From Geodermatophilus saharensis (lineage in GTDB: Bacteria; Actinomycetota; Actinomycetes; Mycobacteriales; Geodermatophilaceae), in contig NZ_FZOH01000013.1 of assembly GCF_900188205.1 (NCBI RefSeq), positions 1-64,000 of the forward strand: a stretch of 64,000 bases of DNA, written 5' to 3'. Position numbers and translations under genes: made by a program. This document shows, piece after piece, positions 43,106 through 53,352 of the stretch. The notes beneath the pieces were generated by a model. It was not told the DNA's origin. It searched no databases and saw only the letters and a list, made by a program, of their open reading frames with translations. How positions within the stretch are numbered: the stretch's first letter is position 1; every line of letters begins with the position of its first letter.

Positions 43106-43387
43106 TCACACGCGGGTGCCGCGGGCGCGTCCCCGCGTGGCGAACACGTAGACCAGCAGCACCACGATGGCGCCGATGATCGAGCCGATGATCCCCGAGG
43201 TCCCGAGCTCGAAGCGCCCCTCGAAGATGAGGCTGCCGAGCAGGTTGCCGACGAGCGAGCCGATGATGCCGAGCACGATCGTCATGCCGACGCTCATGGA
43301 CTGCTTGCCGGGGACGACGGCGCGGGCGATGAAGCCGGCGATCGCGCCGACCACGATCAGGACGATGATGTTCCAGAGAATGTCCAC
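43106..43387 (-). CDS. GlsB/YeaQ/YmgE family stress membrane protein
   Basis: 93 residues from GTG 43387, with GGGAGG 6 nt upstream. Three hydrophobic segments with the transglycosylase-associated pattern WNIIVLIVVGAIAGFIARAVVPG, MTIVLGIIGSLVGNLLG and IIGSIIGAIVVLLVYVF; Gly-rich helices are typical. Family members are induced by acid, salt and starvation, with unknown mechanism. A candidate general-stress promoter lies 67-92 bp upstream. Confidence 0.88.
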   Translation of the reverse strand: MDILWNIIVLIVVGAIAGFIARAVVPGKQSMSVGMTIVLGIIGSLVGNLLGSLIFEGRFELGTSGIIGSIIGAIVVLLVYVFATRGRARGTRV

Positions 43388-43453
43388 GGTGGACCTCCCG
43401 AGGGGGCGGCCGAGGTGGCCGGGGTCCTGGGATCTCCAGGACCAGACGCTCCT

Positions 43454-43479
43454 GTTCCCCCGCTGACCTGCGCGGAAAC
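43454..43479 (-). promoter_or_regulatory. Candidate general-stress sigma promoter for GlsB
   Basis: Reading leftward: GTTT (43479-43476), a 16-nt spacer and GGGAAC (43459-43454), close to GTTT-N15-17-GGGTAT. Distance to the GTG start is about 67 bp. Confidence 0.45.
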
Positions 43480-43577
43480 CCGGATTGATCATGACGGCTC
43501 GGTAACGGTCCCCACACCGGGCCGGGGGGACCGGCGCGCCCGCCCGGTCGGCCCCGACGGGTCGGCCACGCACGGTC

Positions 43578-43583
43578 TAAGCT
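43578..43583 (+). promoter_or_regulatory. Candidate -10 element of a leaderless ctaD promoter
   Basis: TAAGCT ends 6 bp before the GTG at 43590 and no ribosome-binding site lies between them. Confidence 0.4.
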
Positions 43584-43589
43584 GCGGCC

Positions 43590-45347
43590 GTGACGATCGC
43601 GCCTGCACCGATCGTGAGCCGGCCGAGCCCGGCTCGCGAGGTCCAGCGGGGTGCGCGGCTCTCGAACCTGCTGCGGACCACGGACCACAAGACCATCGGC
43701 CTGATGTACATGGCCACCGCCTTCGCCTGGTTCATCGTGGGTGGCTTCATGGCCATGCTGATCCGCGGTGAGCTGGGCCAGCCCGGCCTGCAGTTCCTCT
43801 CGCCGGAGCAGTACAACCAGCTGGTCACGATGCACGGCACGATCATGCTGCTGATGTTCGCGACGCCGTTGTTCTTCGCGTTCTCGAACCTCATCATGCC
43901 GCTGCAGATCGGTGCGCCCGACGTCGCCTTCCCGCGGCTCAACGCGTTCTCGTTCTGGCTGTTCTTCTTCGGCAGCATCATCGTCGTCTCGGGCTTCCTG
44001 ACCCCCGGCGGCGCCGCCGACTTCGGCTGGTACGCCTACGCCCCGCTCTCCGACGTCGTGCACACCCCCGGCGCCGGCGTGAACATGTGGTTCACGGGTC
44101 TGGCGGTCAGCGGTCTGGGCACCATCCTCGGCGCGGTCAACTTCACCGCCACGATCGTCTGCCTGCGGGCGCCGGGCATGACCCTGTTCCGGATGCCGAT
44201 CTTCACCTGGAACACGCTGGTCACCAGCCTGCTGGTGCTGCTGGCCTTCCCGATCCTCACCGCCGCGCTGCTCGGCATGCTGGCCGACCGCAACCTCGGC
44301 GCCCTCGTCTTCTCCGACGAGAACGGCGGCCCGATGCTGTGGCAGCACCTGTTCTGGTTCTTCGGCCACCCCGAGGTCTACATCATCGCGCTGCCGTTCT
44401 TCGGCATCATCACCGAGATCATCCCGGTGTTCTCGCGCAAGCCGCTGTTCGGCTACAAGGGCATGGTCGGCGCGACGCTGCTCATCGGTGGCCTGTCGCT
44501 GACGGTGTGGGCCCACCACATGTACGCCACCGGCGCGGTCCTGCTGCCGTTCTTCGCCTTCCTGACGTACCTGATCGCCGTTCCCACCGGCATCAAGTTC
44601 TTCAACTGGATCGGCACCATGTGGCGCGGCCAGCTGACCTTCGAGACGCCGATGCTGTTCTCGATCGGCTTCCTGGTGACCTTCCTCCTCGGCGGGCTCA
44701 CCGGCGTCCTCCTGGCCAGCCCGCCGCTGGACTGGCACGTCAACGACAGCTACTTCGTCGTCGCCCACTTCCACTACGTCGTCTTCGGCACCGTGGTGTT
44801 CGCCGCCTACGCCGGCATCTACTTCTGGTTCCCCAAGATGAGCGGCCGGATGATGGACGAGCGGCTGGGCAAGCTGCACTTCTGGCTGGTCTTCATCGGC
44901 TTCCACACGACGTTCCTGGTCCAGCACTGGCTGGGCACCGAGGGCATGCCGCGCCGGTACGTCGACTACCTGCCCACCGACGGGTTCACGACCCTGCACG
45001 TGATCTCCACGATCGGGTCGTTCATCCTGGGTGCCTCGACCATCCCGTGGCTCTACAACGTGGTGAAGTCGTGGAAGTACGGCCGGCTCGCGCTGCGCGA
45101 CGACCCGTGGGGCCACGGCAACTCGCTGGAGTGGGCCACCTCCTCGCCGCCGCCGCGGCACAACTTCACCGAGATCCCGAAGATCCGGTCGGAGCGCCCG
45201 GCGTTCGAGGCGCACTACCCGCACCTGATCGAGCGACTGCAGCGCGAGGCGCACGTGGGCAAGCGCCACGAGCCCTACGGCGGGGTCAGCGAGCTGGCCG
45301 GCGGCACCGGCGCCCGGCAGGGCCCGAACGACCCCGACCCCTTCTAG
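43590..45347 (+). CDS. ctaD: Cytochrome c oxidase subunit I (aa3 type)
   Basis: 585 residues, 12 membrane helices. Haem and copper ligands are in [15 protein letters not shown] (low-spin haem His), [10 protein letters not shown] (CuB His and the Tyr crosslink, near residue 265), AHHMYATG (two CuB His) and [10 protein letters not shown] (haem a3 and a). The proton D-channel residues are in the [19 protein letters not shown] region. It is the catalytic subunit that reduces oxygen to water and pumps protons. No ctaC or ctaE adjoins, as in M. tuberculosis, where serB2 is likewise the neighbour. A hairpin repeat begins 2 nt after the stop. Confidence 0.97.
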   Translation: MTIAPAPIVSRPSPAREVQRGARLSNLLRTTDHKTIGLMYMATAFAWFIVGGFMAMLIRGELGQPGLQFLSPEQYNQLVTMHGTIMLLMFATPLFFAFSNLIMPLQIGAPDVAFPRLNAFSFWLFFFGSIIVVSGFLTPGGAADFGWYAYAPLSDVVHTPGAGVNMWFTGLAVSGLGTILGAVNFTATIVCLRAPGMTLFRMPIFTWNTLVTSLLVLLAFPILTAALLGMLADRNLGALVFSDENGGPMLWQHLFWFFGHPEVYIIALPFFGIITEIIPVFSRKPLFGYKGMVGATLLIGGLSLTVWAHHMYATGAVLLPFFAFLTYLIAVPTGIKFFNWIGTMWRGQLTFETPMLFSIGFLVTFLLGGLTGVLLASPPLDWHVNDSYFVVAHFHYVVFGTVVFAAYAGIYFWFPKMSGRMMDERLGKLHFWLVFIGFHTTFLVQHWLGTEGMPRRYVDYLPTDGFTTLHVISTIGSFILGASTIPWLYNVVKSWKYGRLALRDDPWGHGNSLEWATSSPPPRHNFTEIPKIRSERPAFEAHYPHLIERLQREAHVGKRHEPYGGVSELAGGTGARQGPNDPDPF

Positions 45348-45349
45348 AA

Positions 45350-45404
45350 GGACCACCCTTCCCCCACGCCTCACAGGCTCGGCGCGGGACCCTGAAGGGC
45401 GGCC
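45350..45404 (+). repeat. Post-stop hairpin repeat, copy D
   Basis: Starts 2 nt after the ctaD TAG. Outer arms GACCACCCTTC and GAAGGGCGGCC pair imperfectly; the centre CACAGGCTCGGCGCGGG is like copy E. Probably the ctaD terminator. Confidence 0.65.
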
Positions 45405-45519
45405 GTTCCAGATCGTCACCAGACGCCCCGTCGGCTCCGGCCGGCGGGGCGTCGCCGCGTCCCGGGCGGTCGTCGCGCCCCCCCACCGGCTGCCGGGACG
45501 GGCCTGCCGGTGCGGCACG

Positions 45520-46788
45520 ATGGCCGCCGTGCCGCTCGACCCCGCACCCCGCGTCCGACCGCAGTCCGCCGAGGAGGGGCCCCGCGCGCTGCTCACGGTC
45601 ACCGGTGCCGACCGGCCGGGGGTGACCGCCCGGCTGTTCGGCGCGCTGGCCGAGGGCGGTGCCGGCGTCGCGCCCGTGGAGGTGGTCGACGTCGAACAGG
45701 TCGTGGTGCACGGGCACCTGGTCCTCGGCGTCGTCGTCGGGGCGCTGCCGGCCGACGGGCCGGTCGACGAGGAGGACTTCCTCACCGGGCTGGGGCGGCT
45801 GGCCGCCGACGTCGCGGCGGCCACCGGGGTGCAGGTGGCGGTGGAGTCGGCGTCAGACCGGGGCCCCGACGGCGCCCGCCCGGGCCGGCCGCACCACGTC
45901 ATCCTGCTCGGCCGGCGGGTGCCCCCGGGCGCGGTCGCGGGCGCGGCCACCGCCATCGCCGGGGCCGGGGGCAACATCGACGCGATCCGGCGGCTCTCCG
46001 ACCACCCGGTCACGGCCCTGGAGCTGACCGTCTCCGGCGCCGAGGCGACCGAGCTGCGCACCGCGCTGGCCGTCGTCGCCAGCACCACGGGCGCCGACAT
46101 CGCCGTCGAGCAGGTGGGGCTGGCCCGCCGCAGCAAGCGGCTGATCGTCCTCGACGTCGACTCCACCCTGGTACGCGGCGAGGTCATCGACGAGCTGGCC
46201 GCCCGCGCCGGCCGGGCCGCCGAGGTCGCCCGCATCACCGCCGCGGCGATGAACGGCGAGCTGGACTTCGCCGAGTCGCTGCGCGCGCGGGTGGCCACCC
46301 TCGCCGGACTGCCGGTGGAGGTCCTCGACGAGGTCCGCGAGCACCTGGAGCTCACCCCCGGGGCGCGCACGCTGATCCGGACGCTGCAGCGGCTGGGCTT
46401 CCGCTGCGGGATCGTCAGCGGCGGGTTCACGCAGATCACCGACCCTCTCGCGCGGTCCCTCGGGCTGGACTTCGCCGCGGCCAACACCCTCGAGGTGGCC
46501 GACGGGAAGCTGACCGGCGGGCTGGTCGGCGAGATCGTCGACCGCGCCGGCAAGGCCCGGGCGCTGGCGCGCTTCGCCGCCGAGCACGGGATCCCGCTGG
46601 ACCAGACGGTCGCCGTCGGCGACGGCGCCAACGACCTCGACATGCTCAACGCCGCGGGGCTGGGCATCGCGTTCAACGCCAAGCCGGTCGTGCGCGAGCA
46701 GGCCCACGCCGCGCTGAACCAGCCCTACCTCGACGCCGTCCTGCAGGTCCTCGGCTTCACCCGCGACGAGGTCCTCGACGCCCTGTGA
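45520..46788 (+). CDS. serB: Phosphoserine phosphatase with ACT domains
   Basis: 422 residues. N-terminal regulatory region with two ACT-like units (LLTVTGADRPGVTARLFGAL from about residue 25; HHVILLGRRVPPGAVAG from about 127). The HAD phosphatase core follows: DVDSTLVRGEVID (nucleophile Asp near residue 213), SGGFTQI, and GDGANDLDML. It catalyses the last step of serine synthesis, with serine feedback through ACT as in mycobacterial SerB2. ATG at 45520; a GTG at 45529 is also possible. The gene pair ctaD-serB is conserved in actinobacteria. Confidence 0.95.
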   Translation: MAAVPLDPAPRVRPQSAEEGPRALLTVTGADRPGVTARLFGALAEGGAGVAPVEVVDVEQVVVHGHLVLGVVVGALPADGPVDEEDFLTGLGRLAADVAAATGVQVAVESASDRGPDGARPGRPHHVILLGRRVPPGAVAGAATAIAGAGGNIDAIRRLSDHPVTALELTVSGAEATELRTALAVVASTTGADIAVEQVGLARRSKRLIVLDVDSTLVRGEVIDELAARAGRAAEVARITAAAMNGELDFAESLRARVATLAGLPVEVLDEVREHLELTPGARTLIRTLQRLGFRCGIVSGGFTQITDPLARSLGLDFAAANTLEVADGKLTGGLVGEIVDRAGKARALARFAAEHGIPLDQTVAVGDGANDLDMLNAAGLGIAFNAKPVVREQAHAALNQPYLDAVLQVLGFTRDEVLDAL

Positions 46789-46815
46789 TCTGTCGGCCCA
46801 CCGGCCTGCGCACGC

Positions 46816-47439
46816 TCACCTCCCTGGGCCGAGGGAGGTGCCTTTGTAGCGCTGATGGCTGCCGTGGACGGCGCCCGCCAGCTCGACGCCGGCCGTGCGG
46901 AGCTCCTCGAGGGCGGCGTCGGTGGAGGCCTGCGCCACCCCGGCGGTCAGGTGCAGCAGCACCCGCGTGGCGAAGCCCTCGGAGACGGCGTCCAGGGCGG
47001 TGGCGCGCACGCAGTGGTCGGTGGCGATCCCGGCGACGTCCACGGCCTCCACGCCGCGCTCGTGCAACCAGTCGGCCAGCGGCACGCCGTCGGCGCGTCC
47101 CTCGAAGCCGGAGTAGGCCGCGGCGTACTCGCCCTTGTCGAACACCGCCTCCAGCCGCGACCGGTCCAGCGCCGGGTGCAGCTGCGCCCCCTCGGTGCCG
47201 GCCACGCAGTGCGCCGGCCACGTGTCCAGGTAGTCCGGCTCGTCGGCGAAGTGGCCGCCGGGGTCGACGTGGTGGTCACGGGTGGCGACGACGTGGGCGT
47301 AGGTGGCCTCCCGCAGGTGCTCGGTGATCGCGGCGGCCACCGCCGAGCACCCCTCGACGGCGAGGCTGCCGCCCTCGCAGAAGTCGTTCTGCACGTCGAC
47401 CACCAGCAGCGCACGCCTCACCGCGGACCCCCCGTTCAC
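46816..47439 (-). CDS. pncA: Nicotinamidase (isochorismatase family)
   Basis: 207 residues. It deamidates nicotinamide to nicotinate for NAD salvage. The catalytic triad is visible: Asp in LLVVDVQNDFCEGG, Lys in VFDKGEYAAAYSGFEG and Cys in GIATDHCVRATALDA; metal ligands sit in VATRDHHVDPGGHF. The start is GTG 47439, whose GTGA overlaps the pncB stop; a GTG at 47421 would shorten it by 6 residues. Its product is the substrate of the upstream PncB, so the two genes form a complete nicotinamide to nicotinate-mononucleotide route. Confidence 0.95.
   Translation of the reverse strand: MNGGSAVRRALLVVDVQNDFCEGGSLAVEGCSAVAAAITEHLREATYAHVVATRDHHVDPGGHFADEPDYLDTWPAHCVAGTEGAQLHPALDRSRLEAVFDKGEYAAAYSGFEGRADGVPLADWLHERGVEAVDVAGIATDHCVRATALDAVSEGFATRVLLHLTAGVAQASTDAALEELRTAGVELAGAVHGSHQRYKGTSLGPGR
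46817..46840. terminator. Stem-loop at the serB/pncA junction
   Basis: CACCTCCC and GGGAGGTG form a perfect 8-bp stem with an 8-nt loop, followed on the plus strand by CCTTTGT. It lies 28 bp after the serB stop and overlaps the stop codon of the convergent pncA. Confidence 0.6.
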
Positions 47440-48719
47440 GAGCTCACCGTCTCCAGCACAGGTTCCCCGCGGGAGAGCGCCCATGCCTCCGGCGGCAAGG
47501 CCTCCCGGACCCGCCGGTGGTGCTCGGCGGCCGCCGACAGCGCCTCGGCCGGCGACGACGGCGCCACCACCTCGCCGCCGCGCACCAGGGGGACGAGCAG
47601 CTGCCGGTCGCCGTCGCGCGACTCGACCGGCCCGCTGGTGACCACCTCGGCGGTCGCCGTGCCGTCGGGGTCGTGCCGGCGGACGGCGGACTTCCGCCCG
47701 CCGGTGGAGTTCTTGCCCTCCGAGCGCTTGGCCACCGGCACCCCGTCGCGCTCGACCAGCTTGTAGACCATCCCCGCCGTCGGCGCGCCCGACCCGGTCA
47801 CCAGCGAGGTGCCCACGCCGTACCCGTCGACCGGGGCGGCCATCAGGCCGGAGATCGCGAACTCGTCGAGGTCGCTGGTCACGATGATCCGCGTCCCGGT
47901 CGCGCCCAGCTCGTCGAGCTGGCGCCGCGCGGCGGTGGCCAGCGTCGGCAGGTCGCCGGAGTCCAGCCGGATGGCGCCCAGCCCGGGCCCGGCCACCTCG
48001 ACGGCGGTGGCGATGCCCTTGGCGACGTCGTAGGTGTCCACCAGCAGCGTGGTGCCCACGCCCAGCGTGTCGACCTGCGCGCGGAAGGCCGCGGCCTCGT
48101 CGTCGTGCAGCAGCGTGAAGGCGTGCGCGCTGGTGCCCGTCGTCGGCACGCCGTACCGCCGGCCGGCCTCCAGGTTGGAGGTGGAGACGAAGCCGACCAG
48201 GTGGGCGGCCCGCGCCGCGGCGACGGCGGCCTGCTCGTGGGTGCGCCGCGAGCCCATCTCGATGCACGGCCGCTCGCAGGCGGCGGCCACCATGCGCGCG
48301 GCCGCCGACGCGATCGCGCTGTCGTGGTTGAGCACCGAGAGCACCAGCGTCTCGAGCAGCACCCCCTCGGCGAACGGCGCGCGCACCGTCAGCACCGGTG
48401 AGCCGGGGAAGAACAGCTCGCCCTCGGCGTAGCCGTCGACGTCGCCGGAGAAGCGGAAGTCGGCCAGCCAGTCCAGCAGCCGGGCGTCGGTCAGCCCCTG
48501 CTCCCGCAGGGTGGCGAGCTCGCCGTCGCCGAACCGGAAGCGGGGCAGCAGCTCCAGCAGCCGTCCGGTGCCGGCGACGACGCCGTAGCGGCGGCCGTGC
48601 GGCAGCCGCCGGGCGAAGACCTCGAACGCGCAGTCGCGGGAGGCGGTCCCGTCGGCCAGGGCGGCGGCGACCATGGTGAGCTCGTACCGGTCGGTGAACA
48701 GCGCGGGGCCCGTCGGCAT
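47436..48719 (-). CDS. pncB: Nicotinate phosphoribosyltransferase
   Basis: 427 residues. It joins nicotinate and PRPP to give NaMN. Family features include [18 protein letters not shown] at the N terminus, [21 protein letters not shown] (near 155), TGTSAHAF (catalytic His), [12 protein letters not shown] and [22 protein letters not shown] (phosphate-binding). Start ATG 48719. It diverges from clpS, the same arrangement as Rv1330c-Rv1331 of M. tuberculosis, and overlaps pncA by 4 bp. Confidence 0.95.
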   Translation of the reverse strand: MPTGPALFTDRYELTMVAAALADGTASRDCAFEVFARRLPHGRRYGVVAGTGRLLELLPRFRFGDGELATLREQGLTDARLLDWLADFRFSGDVDGYAEGELFFPGSPVLTVRAPFAEGVLLETLVLSVLNHDSAIASAAARMVAAACERPCIEMGSRRTHEQAAVAAARAAHLVGFVSTSNLEAGRRYGVPTTGTSAHAFTLLHDDEAAAFRAQVDTLGVGTTLLVDTYDVAKGIATAVEVAGPGLGAIRLDSGDLPTLATAARRQLDELGATGTRIIVTSDLDEFAISGLMAAPVDGYGVGTSLVTGSGAPTAGMVYKLVERDGVPVAKRSEGKNSTGGRKSAVRRHDPDGTATAEVVTSGPVESRDGDRQLLVPLVRGGEVVAPSSPAEALSAAAEHHRRVREALPPEAWALSRGEPVLETVSS

Positions 48720-48780
48720 GGCACGGGAGCCTAGGTCGGTCGCGGCGCCCGCACCGGGGGAGGCGGGGCAGCGGCCGTCC

Positions 48781-48786
48781 TATGGT
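48781..48786 (+). promoter_or_regulatory. Candidate -10 element of a leaderless clpS promoter
   Basis: TATGGT ends 6 bp before the GTG at 48793; no ribosome-binding site intervenes. Confidence 0.4.
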
Positions 48787-48792
48787 GGTCCC

Positions 48793-49089
48793 GTGGCCGG
48801 ACCACTCGCCCCGAGCCGGACGACCGACCCCACGGTCGAGGAGGTCGAGGACCTCGACCGCCCGTGGGTGACCATCGTCTGGAACGACCCCGTGAACCTC
48901 ATGACCTACGTGACCCACGTGCTGCGCGAGCTGTTCGGGTACGACGAGCCCACGGCGACCACCCTCATGCTGCAGGTGCACAACGACGGCAAGGCCGTGG
49001 TCAGCTCCGGCCCCCGGGAGCGGATGGAGCACGACACCAGCCGGCTGCACGCCTACGGCCTGTGGGCCACCTACCAGCAGGACGCATGA
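48793..49089 (+). CDS. clpS: ATP-dependent Clp protease adaptor ClpS
   Basis: 98 residues from GTG 48793. It delivers N-end-rule substrates to ClpAP/ClpCP. Core motifs are [21 protein letters not shown] (substrate-binding pocket with the Asp-Pro-Val-Asn start), [15 protein letters not shown] and [21 protein letters not shown] leaderless-type -10 lies 6 nt upstream. Its ATGA overlap with the DUF2017 gene indicates coupling, as in Rv1331-Rv1332. Confidence 0.95.
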   Translation: MAGPLAPSRTTDPTVEEVEDLDRPWVTIVWNDPVNLMTYVTHVLRELFGYDEPTATTLMLQVHNDGKAVVSSGPRERMEHDTSRLHAYGLWATYQQDA

Positions 49090-49583
49090 GACCGTTCCGC
49101 AGGAAGGGGCAGGACGTCGTCGCGCGGCTGGAGCCGGCCGAGTCCGGCGTCCTGGGGCTGCTGCTCGACCAGCTCGAGCAGCTGCTGACCGCCGACCCCG
49201 ACGACGTCGACGGCGACCCGGTGATGGCCCGGCTGCTGCCGGCCGGGCACCGCAGCGACCCCGAGCTGGCCGCGGACTACCGCGGGCTGACCGAGACCGC
49301 GCTGCGCAGCGGCAAGACCGACGACCTGGCCGCCGTCCGCGCCACCCTGCCCGACGGCGGCGGGGAGGTGCGGCTGGACCCGGAGCAGGCCGGTGCCTGG
49401 CTGCGCACCACCAACGACCTGCGGCTGGCGCTGGGGGAGCGGATCGGCGTCACCGAGGAGACCGAGCCGCCGGAGGACCCGGTCGGCGACGAGGGGCAGC
49501 AGCTGGCCGTCTACTACTGGCTCACCGCGTTGCAGGGGTCGCTCGTCGACGCGGTCGCCGCCGCGCGCGACGCCCGAAGGTGA
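49086..49583 (+). CDS. DUF2017 family protein
   Basis: 165 residues. [24 protein letters not shown] and, at the C terminus, [42 protein letters not shown] match the DUF2017 family found next to clpS throughout actinobacteria. No enzymatic motif; mostly helical. The constant coupling to ClpS suggests a role in Clp-dependent proteolysis, which is unproven. The last 62 bp overlap the convergent small membrane-protein gene. Confidence 0.88.
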   Translation: MRPFRRKGQDVVARLEPAESGVLGLLLDQLEQLLTADPDDVDGDPVMARLLPAGHRSDPELAADYRGLTETALRSGKTDDLAAVRATLPDGGGEVRLDPEQAGAWLRTTNDLRLALGERIGVTEETEPPEDPVGDEGQQLAVYYWLTALQGSLVDAVAAARDARR

Positions 49584-49878
49584 GCAGCACCAGCGTCGCC
49601 AGCAGCAGGTCGAGCAGGAAGAACACCGGGACCAGCCCGGGCAGCTCGAGGTCGCGGACCGCCGCCCCGACGGCGGAGACGAGCGTGACCGCGGTGAGGG
49701 CGAGCACCAGCAGCAGCACCAGCAGGCGGACGGTGACCAGCAGCACCAGCGAGGCGCGGTCGGCGGAGACGTCGCTGCTGTAGTGACCGCTGCGCAGGGC
49801 CAGCCCCCGGGCGCCCAGCCACAGCGCCGGCAGCGCGACGAGCAGCACCCCGGCGACCATGAGCAGCTCGACCACCAC
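49522..49878 (-). CDS. Small membrane protein, unknown function
   Basis: About 118 residues from GTG 49878 (an ATG at 49860 is an alternative). Three hydrophobic segments (about 4-20, 40-68 and 77-95) and a strongly basic tail [18 protein letters not shown]. The 3' end overlaps the DUF2017 gene on the other strand, but only in the basic tail. It lies between clpS-DUF2017 and mec, where M. tuberculosis has a peptidase gene (Rv1333) instead. No family recognised. Confidence 0.65.
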   Translation of the reverse strand: MVVELLMVAGVLLVALPALWLGARGLALRSGHYSSDVSADRASLVLLVTVRLLVLLLVLALTAVTLVSAVGAAVRDLELPGLVPVFFLLDLLLATLVLLTFGRRARRRPRRRATPATR

Positions 49879-49941
49879 GGGTCCGCACGCTAGCGGTCGG
49901 CGGCCGGGCGACCGTCGTCCGGGAGCGGCGGGGACGCCGCC

Positions 49942-49947
49942 TAGACT
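49942..49947 (+). promoter_or_regulatory. Candidate -10 element of a leaderless mec promoter
   Basis: TAGACT ends 6 bp before the GTG at 49954, with no ribosome-binding site between. Confidence 0.4.
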
Positions 49948-49953
49948 GGTGGC

Positions 49954-50427
49954 GTGCTGCGCATCGACCGCGCGACCTACGACGCCATCGTGGCCCACGC
50001 CCGGGAGGACCACCCGGACGAGGCCTGCGGCGTCGTCGCCGGACCCGAGGGCAGCGACCGTCCCGAGCGCTTCGTCCCGATGCTCAACGCCGCCCGGTCG
50101 CCGACGTTCTACGAGTTCGACTCGGCCGACCTGCTGCGCCTCTACCGGGACATGGACGACCGGGGCGAGGAGCCGGTGGTGATCTACCACTCACACACCG
50201 CCACCGAGGCGTTCCCGTCGCGCACCGACGTCAGCTACGCCTCCGAGCCGAACGCGCACTACGTCCTCGTCTCCACCCGGCACCACGGCCGGGAGACCGG
50301 CCTGGCCGGGGACGAGGTCGAGTTCCGCAGCTTCCGCATCGTCGACGGCGAGGTGAGCGAGGAGGACGTCGAGGTCGTCGAGTCCTACCTGTTCGGCCAC
50401 TCGCCGACCACCGTCGTCTACGACTGA
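49954..50427 (+). CDS. mec: CysO-cysteine metallopeptidase Mec (JAMM/M67)
   Basis: 157 residues. The JAMM zinc site is intact: Glu in DHPDEACGVVAG and HSHTATEAFPSRTD (HxH, Ser and Asp ligands). In M. tuberculosis Mec releases cysteine from the CysO-cysteine adduct, and the three genes mec-cysO-cysM sit together as they do here. A leaderless-type promoter is likely. A hairpin repeat starts 4 nt after the stop, between mec and cysO, so cysO-cysM may be under separate or attenuated control. Confidence 0.95.
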   Translation: MLRIDRATYDAIVAHAREDHPDEACGVVAGPEGSDRPERFVPMLNAARSPTFYEFDSADLLRLYRDMDDRGEEPVVIYHSHTATEAFPSRTDVSYASEPNAHYVLVSTRHHGRETGLAGDEVEFRSFRIVDGEVSEEDVEVVESYLFGHSPTTVVYD

Positions 50428-50431
50428 GCAA

Positions 50432-50488
50432 GGACCCCCTCGCCCCCCACGACGCGCTCCGCACGCCGCGGGGCCCCGCGAGGGGGCC
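50432..50488 (+). repeat. Post-stop hairpin repeat, copy C
   Basis: Starts 4 nt after the mec stop. Arms GGACCCCCTCGC and GCGAGGGGGCC; it shares CCCCCTCGCCCCCCAC with copies A and B but has a different centre. Unlike the other copies it lies inside a functional gene set (mec-cysO-cysM). Confidence 0.75.
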
Positions 50489-50589
50489 GACCGGACGGAA
50501 TCACCGCCCGGTCCCCGGCGTTACCTCCACCGACACGCGCCCCGAGGCGCTCCCGCACGTCCCCGTCCCCCCGAGGAGAACCGCACGCC

Positions 50590-52518
<1,929 letters not shown>

Positions 52519-52572
52519 CCTGACGCCCGCCATGGGGAGCGAGCAGGGGACCGCCGGTCAGGGACGTGCGGC

Positions 52573-53310
52573 GTGAGGCTGACGGTGGTCGGCTGCTCGG
52601 GCAGCGGCCCCGGCCCGTCGTCGGCCGCCTCCTGCTACCTCGTCGAGCACGACGGGTTCCGGCTGCTGCTCGACCTCGGCAACGGCGCGTTCGGCGCGCT
52701 GCAGGCGCTCGCCGACCCCGACACCGTCGACGCGGTCTACCTGTCCCACCTGCACGGCGACCACTGCCTCGACGTCGTCCCGATGGTCGTCTGGCACCGC
52801 TACTCCGGCCGTTCCTCGCGCCGTCGCGTGCCGCTGATCGCCCCCGCCGGCGCCCAGGAGCGGCTGCAGCAGGTCTACGACTCCGGTGGCGCCCCGCTGA
52901 CCGATGTCTTCGACTTCGCCGTCACCCCGGTCTCGGCCCTGCTCGGGCCGTTCACCGTGCAGACCACGCGCACCGCGCACCCGGTCGAGTGCCACGCCGT
53001 GCGGCTGACCGCGCACGGCTCCTCGCTGGTCTACACCGGGGACACCGGCCCCAGCCGGGCCGTGGTCGACCTGGCCCGCGGTGCGGACGTGCTGCTGGCC
53101 GAGGCCGCCCAGCCCGAGGGTGACGACCAGCCCCGCGACCTGCACCTGACCGGCCGCCAGGCCGGCGAGGCCGCGGCCGCCGCGCAGGTGCGCCGGCTGC
53201 TGGTCACCCACGTCCCGGCCTGGGTGGACCCCGTCGCGCAGCTGGCCGCCGCCCGGTCGGTGTTCCCCGCCGCCGAGCTCGTCCGGCCCGGCGTCACCTA
53301 CGAGGTGTAG
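52573..53310 (+). CDS. MBL-fold metallo-hydrolase, Rv1339-like cyclic-nucleotide phosphodiesterase
   Basis: 245 residues. LSHLHGDHCLDVVPM (HxHxDH), RTAHPVECHAV, YTGDTGPS and LLVTHVPAW supply the metal ligands of the beta-lactamase/RNase Z-like fold. Position and sequence match Rv1339, reported as an atypical class II cAMP phosphodiesterase; assignment rests on synteny plus motifs. It lies between cysM and rph as in mycobacteria. GTG start at 52573. Confidence 0.85.
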   Translation: MRLTVVGCSGSGPGPSSAASCYLVEHDGFRLLLDLGNGAFGALQALADPDTVDAVYLSHLHGDHCLDVVPMVVWHRYSGRSSRRRVPLIAPAGAQERLQQVYDSGGAPLTDVFDFAVTPVSALLGPFTVQTTRTAHPVECHAVRLTAHGSSLVYTGDTGPSRAVVDLARGADVLLAEAAQPEGDDQPRDLHLTGRQAGEAAAAAQVRRLLVTHVPAWVDPVAQLAAARSVFPAAELVRPGVTYEV

Positions 53311-53352
53311 GACAGGCTTGCCCGTCCTGCCCGGGGCGGGCACGGTGGCCGG

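Noticed and set aside
42126-46682. A 1518-codon open frame on the minus strand across ctaD and serB
   Set aside because: It is antisense to well-identified genes and its translation is low-complexity Ser/Arg/Pro/Ala-rich sequence without domains. High GC keeps stop codons rare in non-coding frames.
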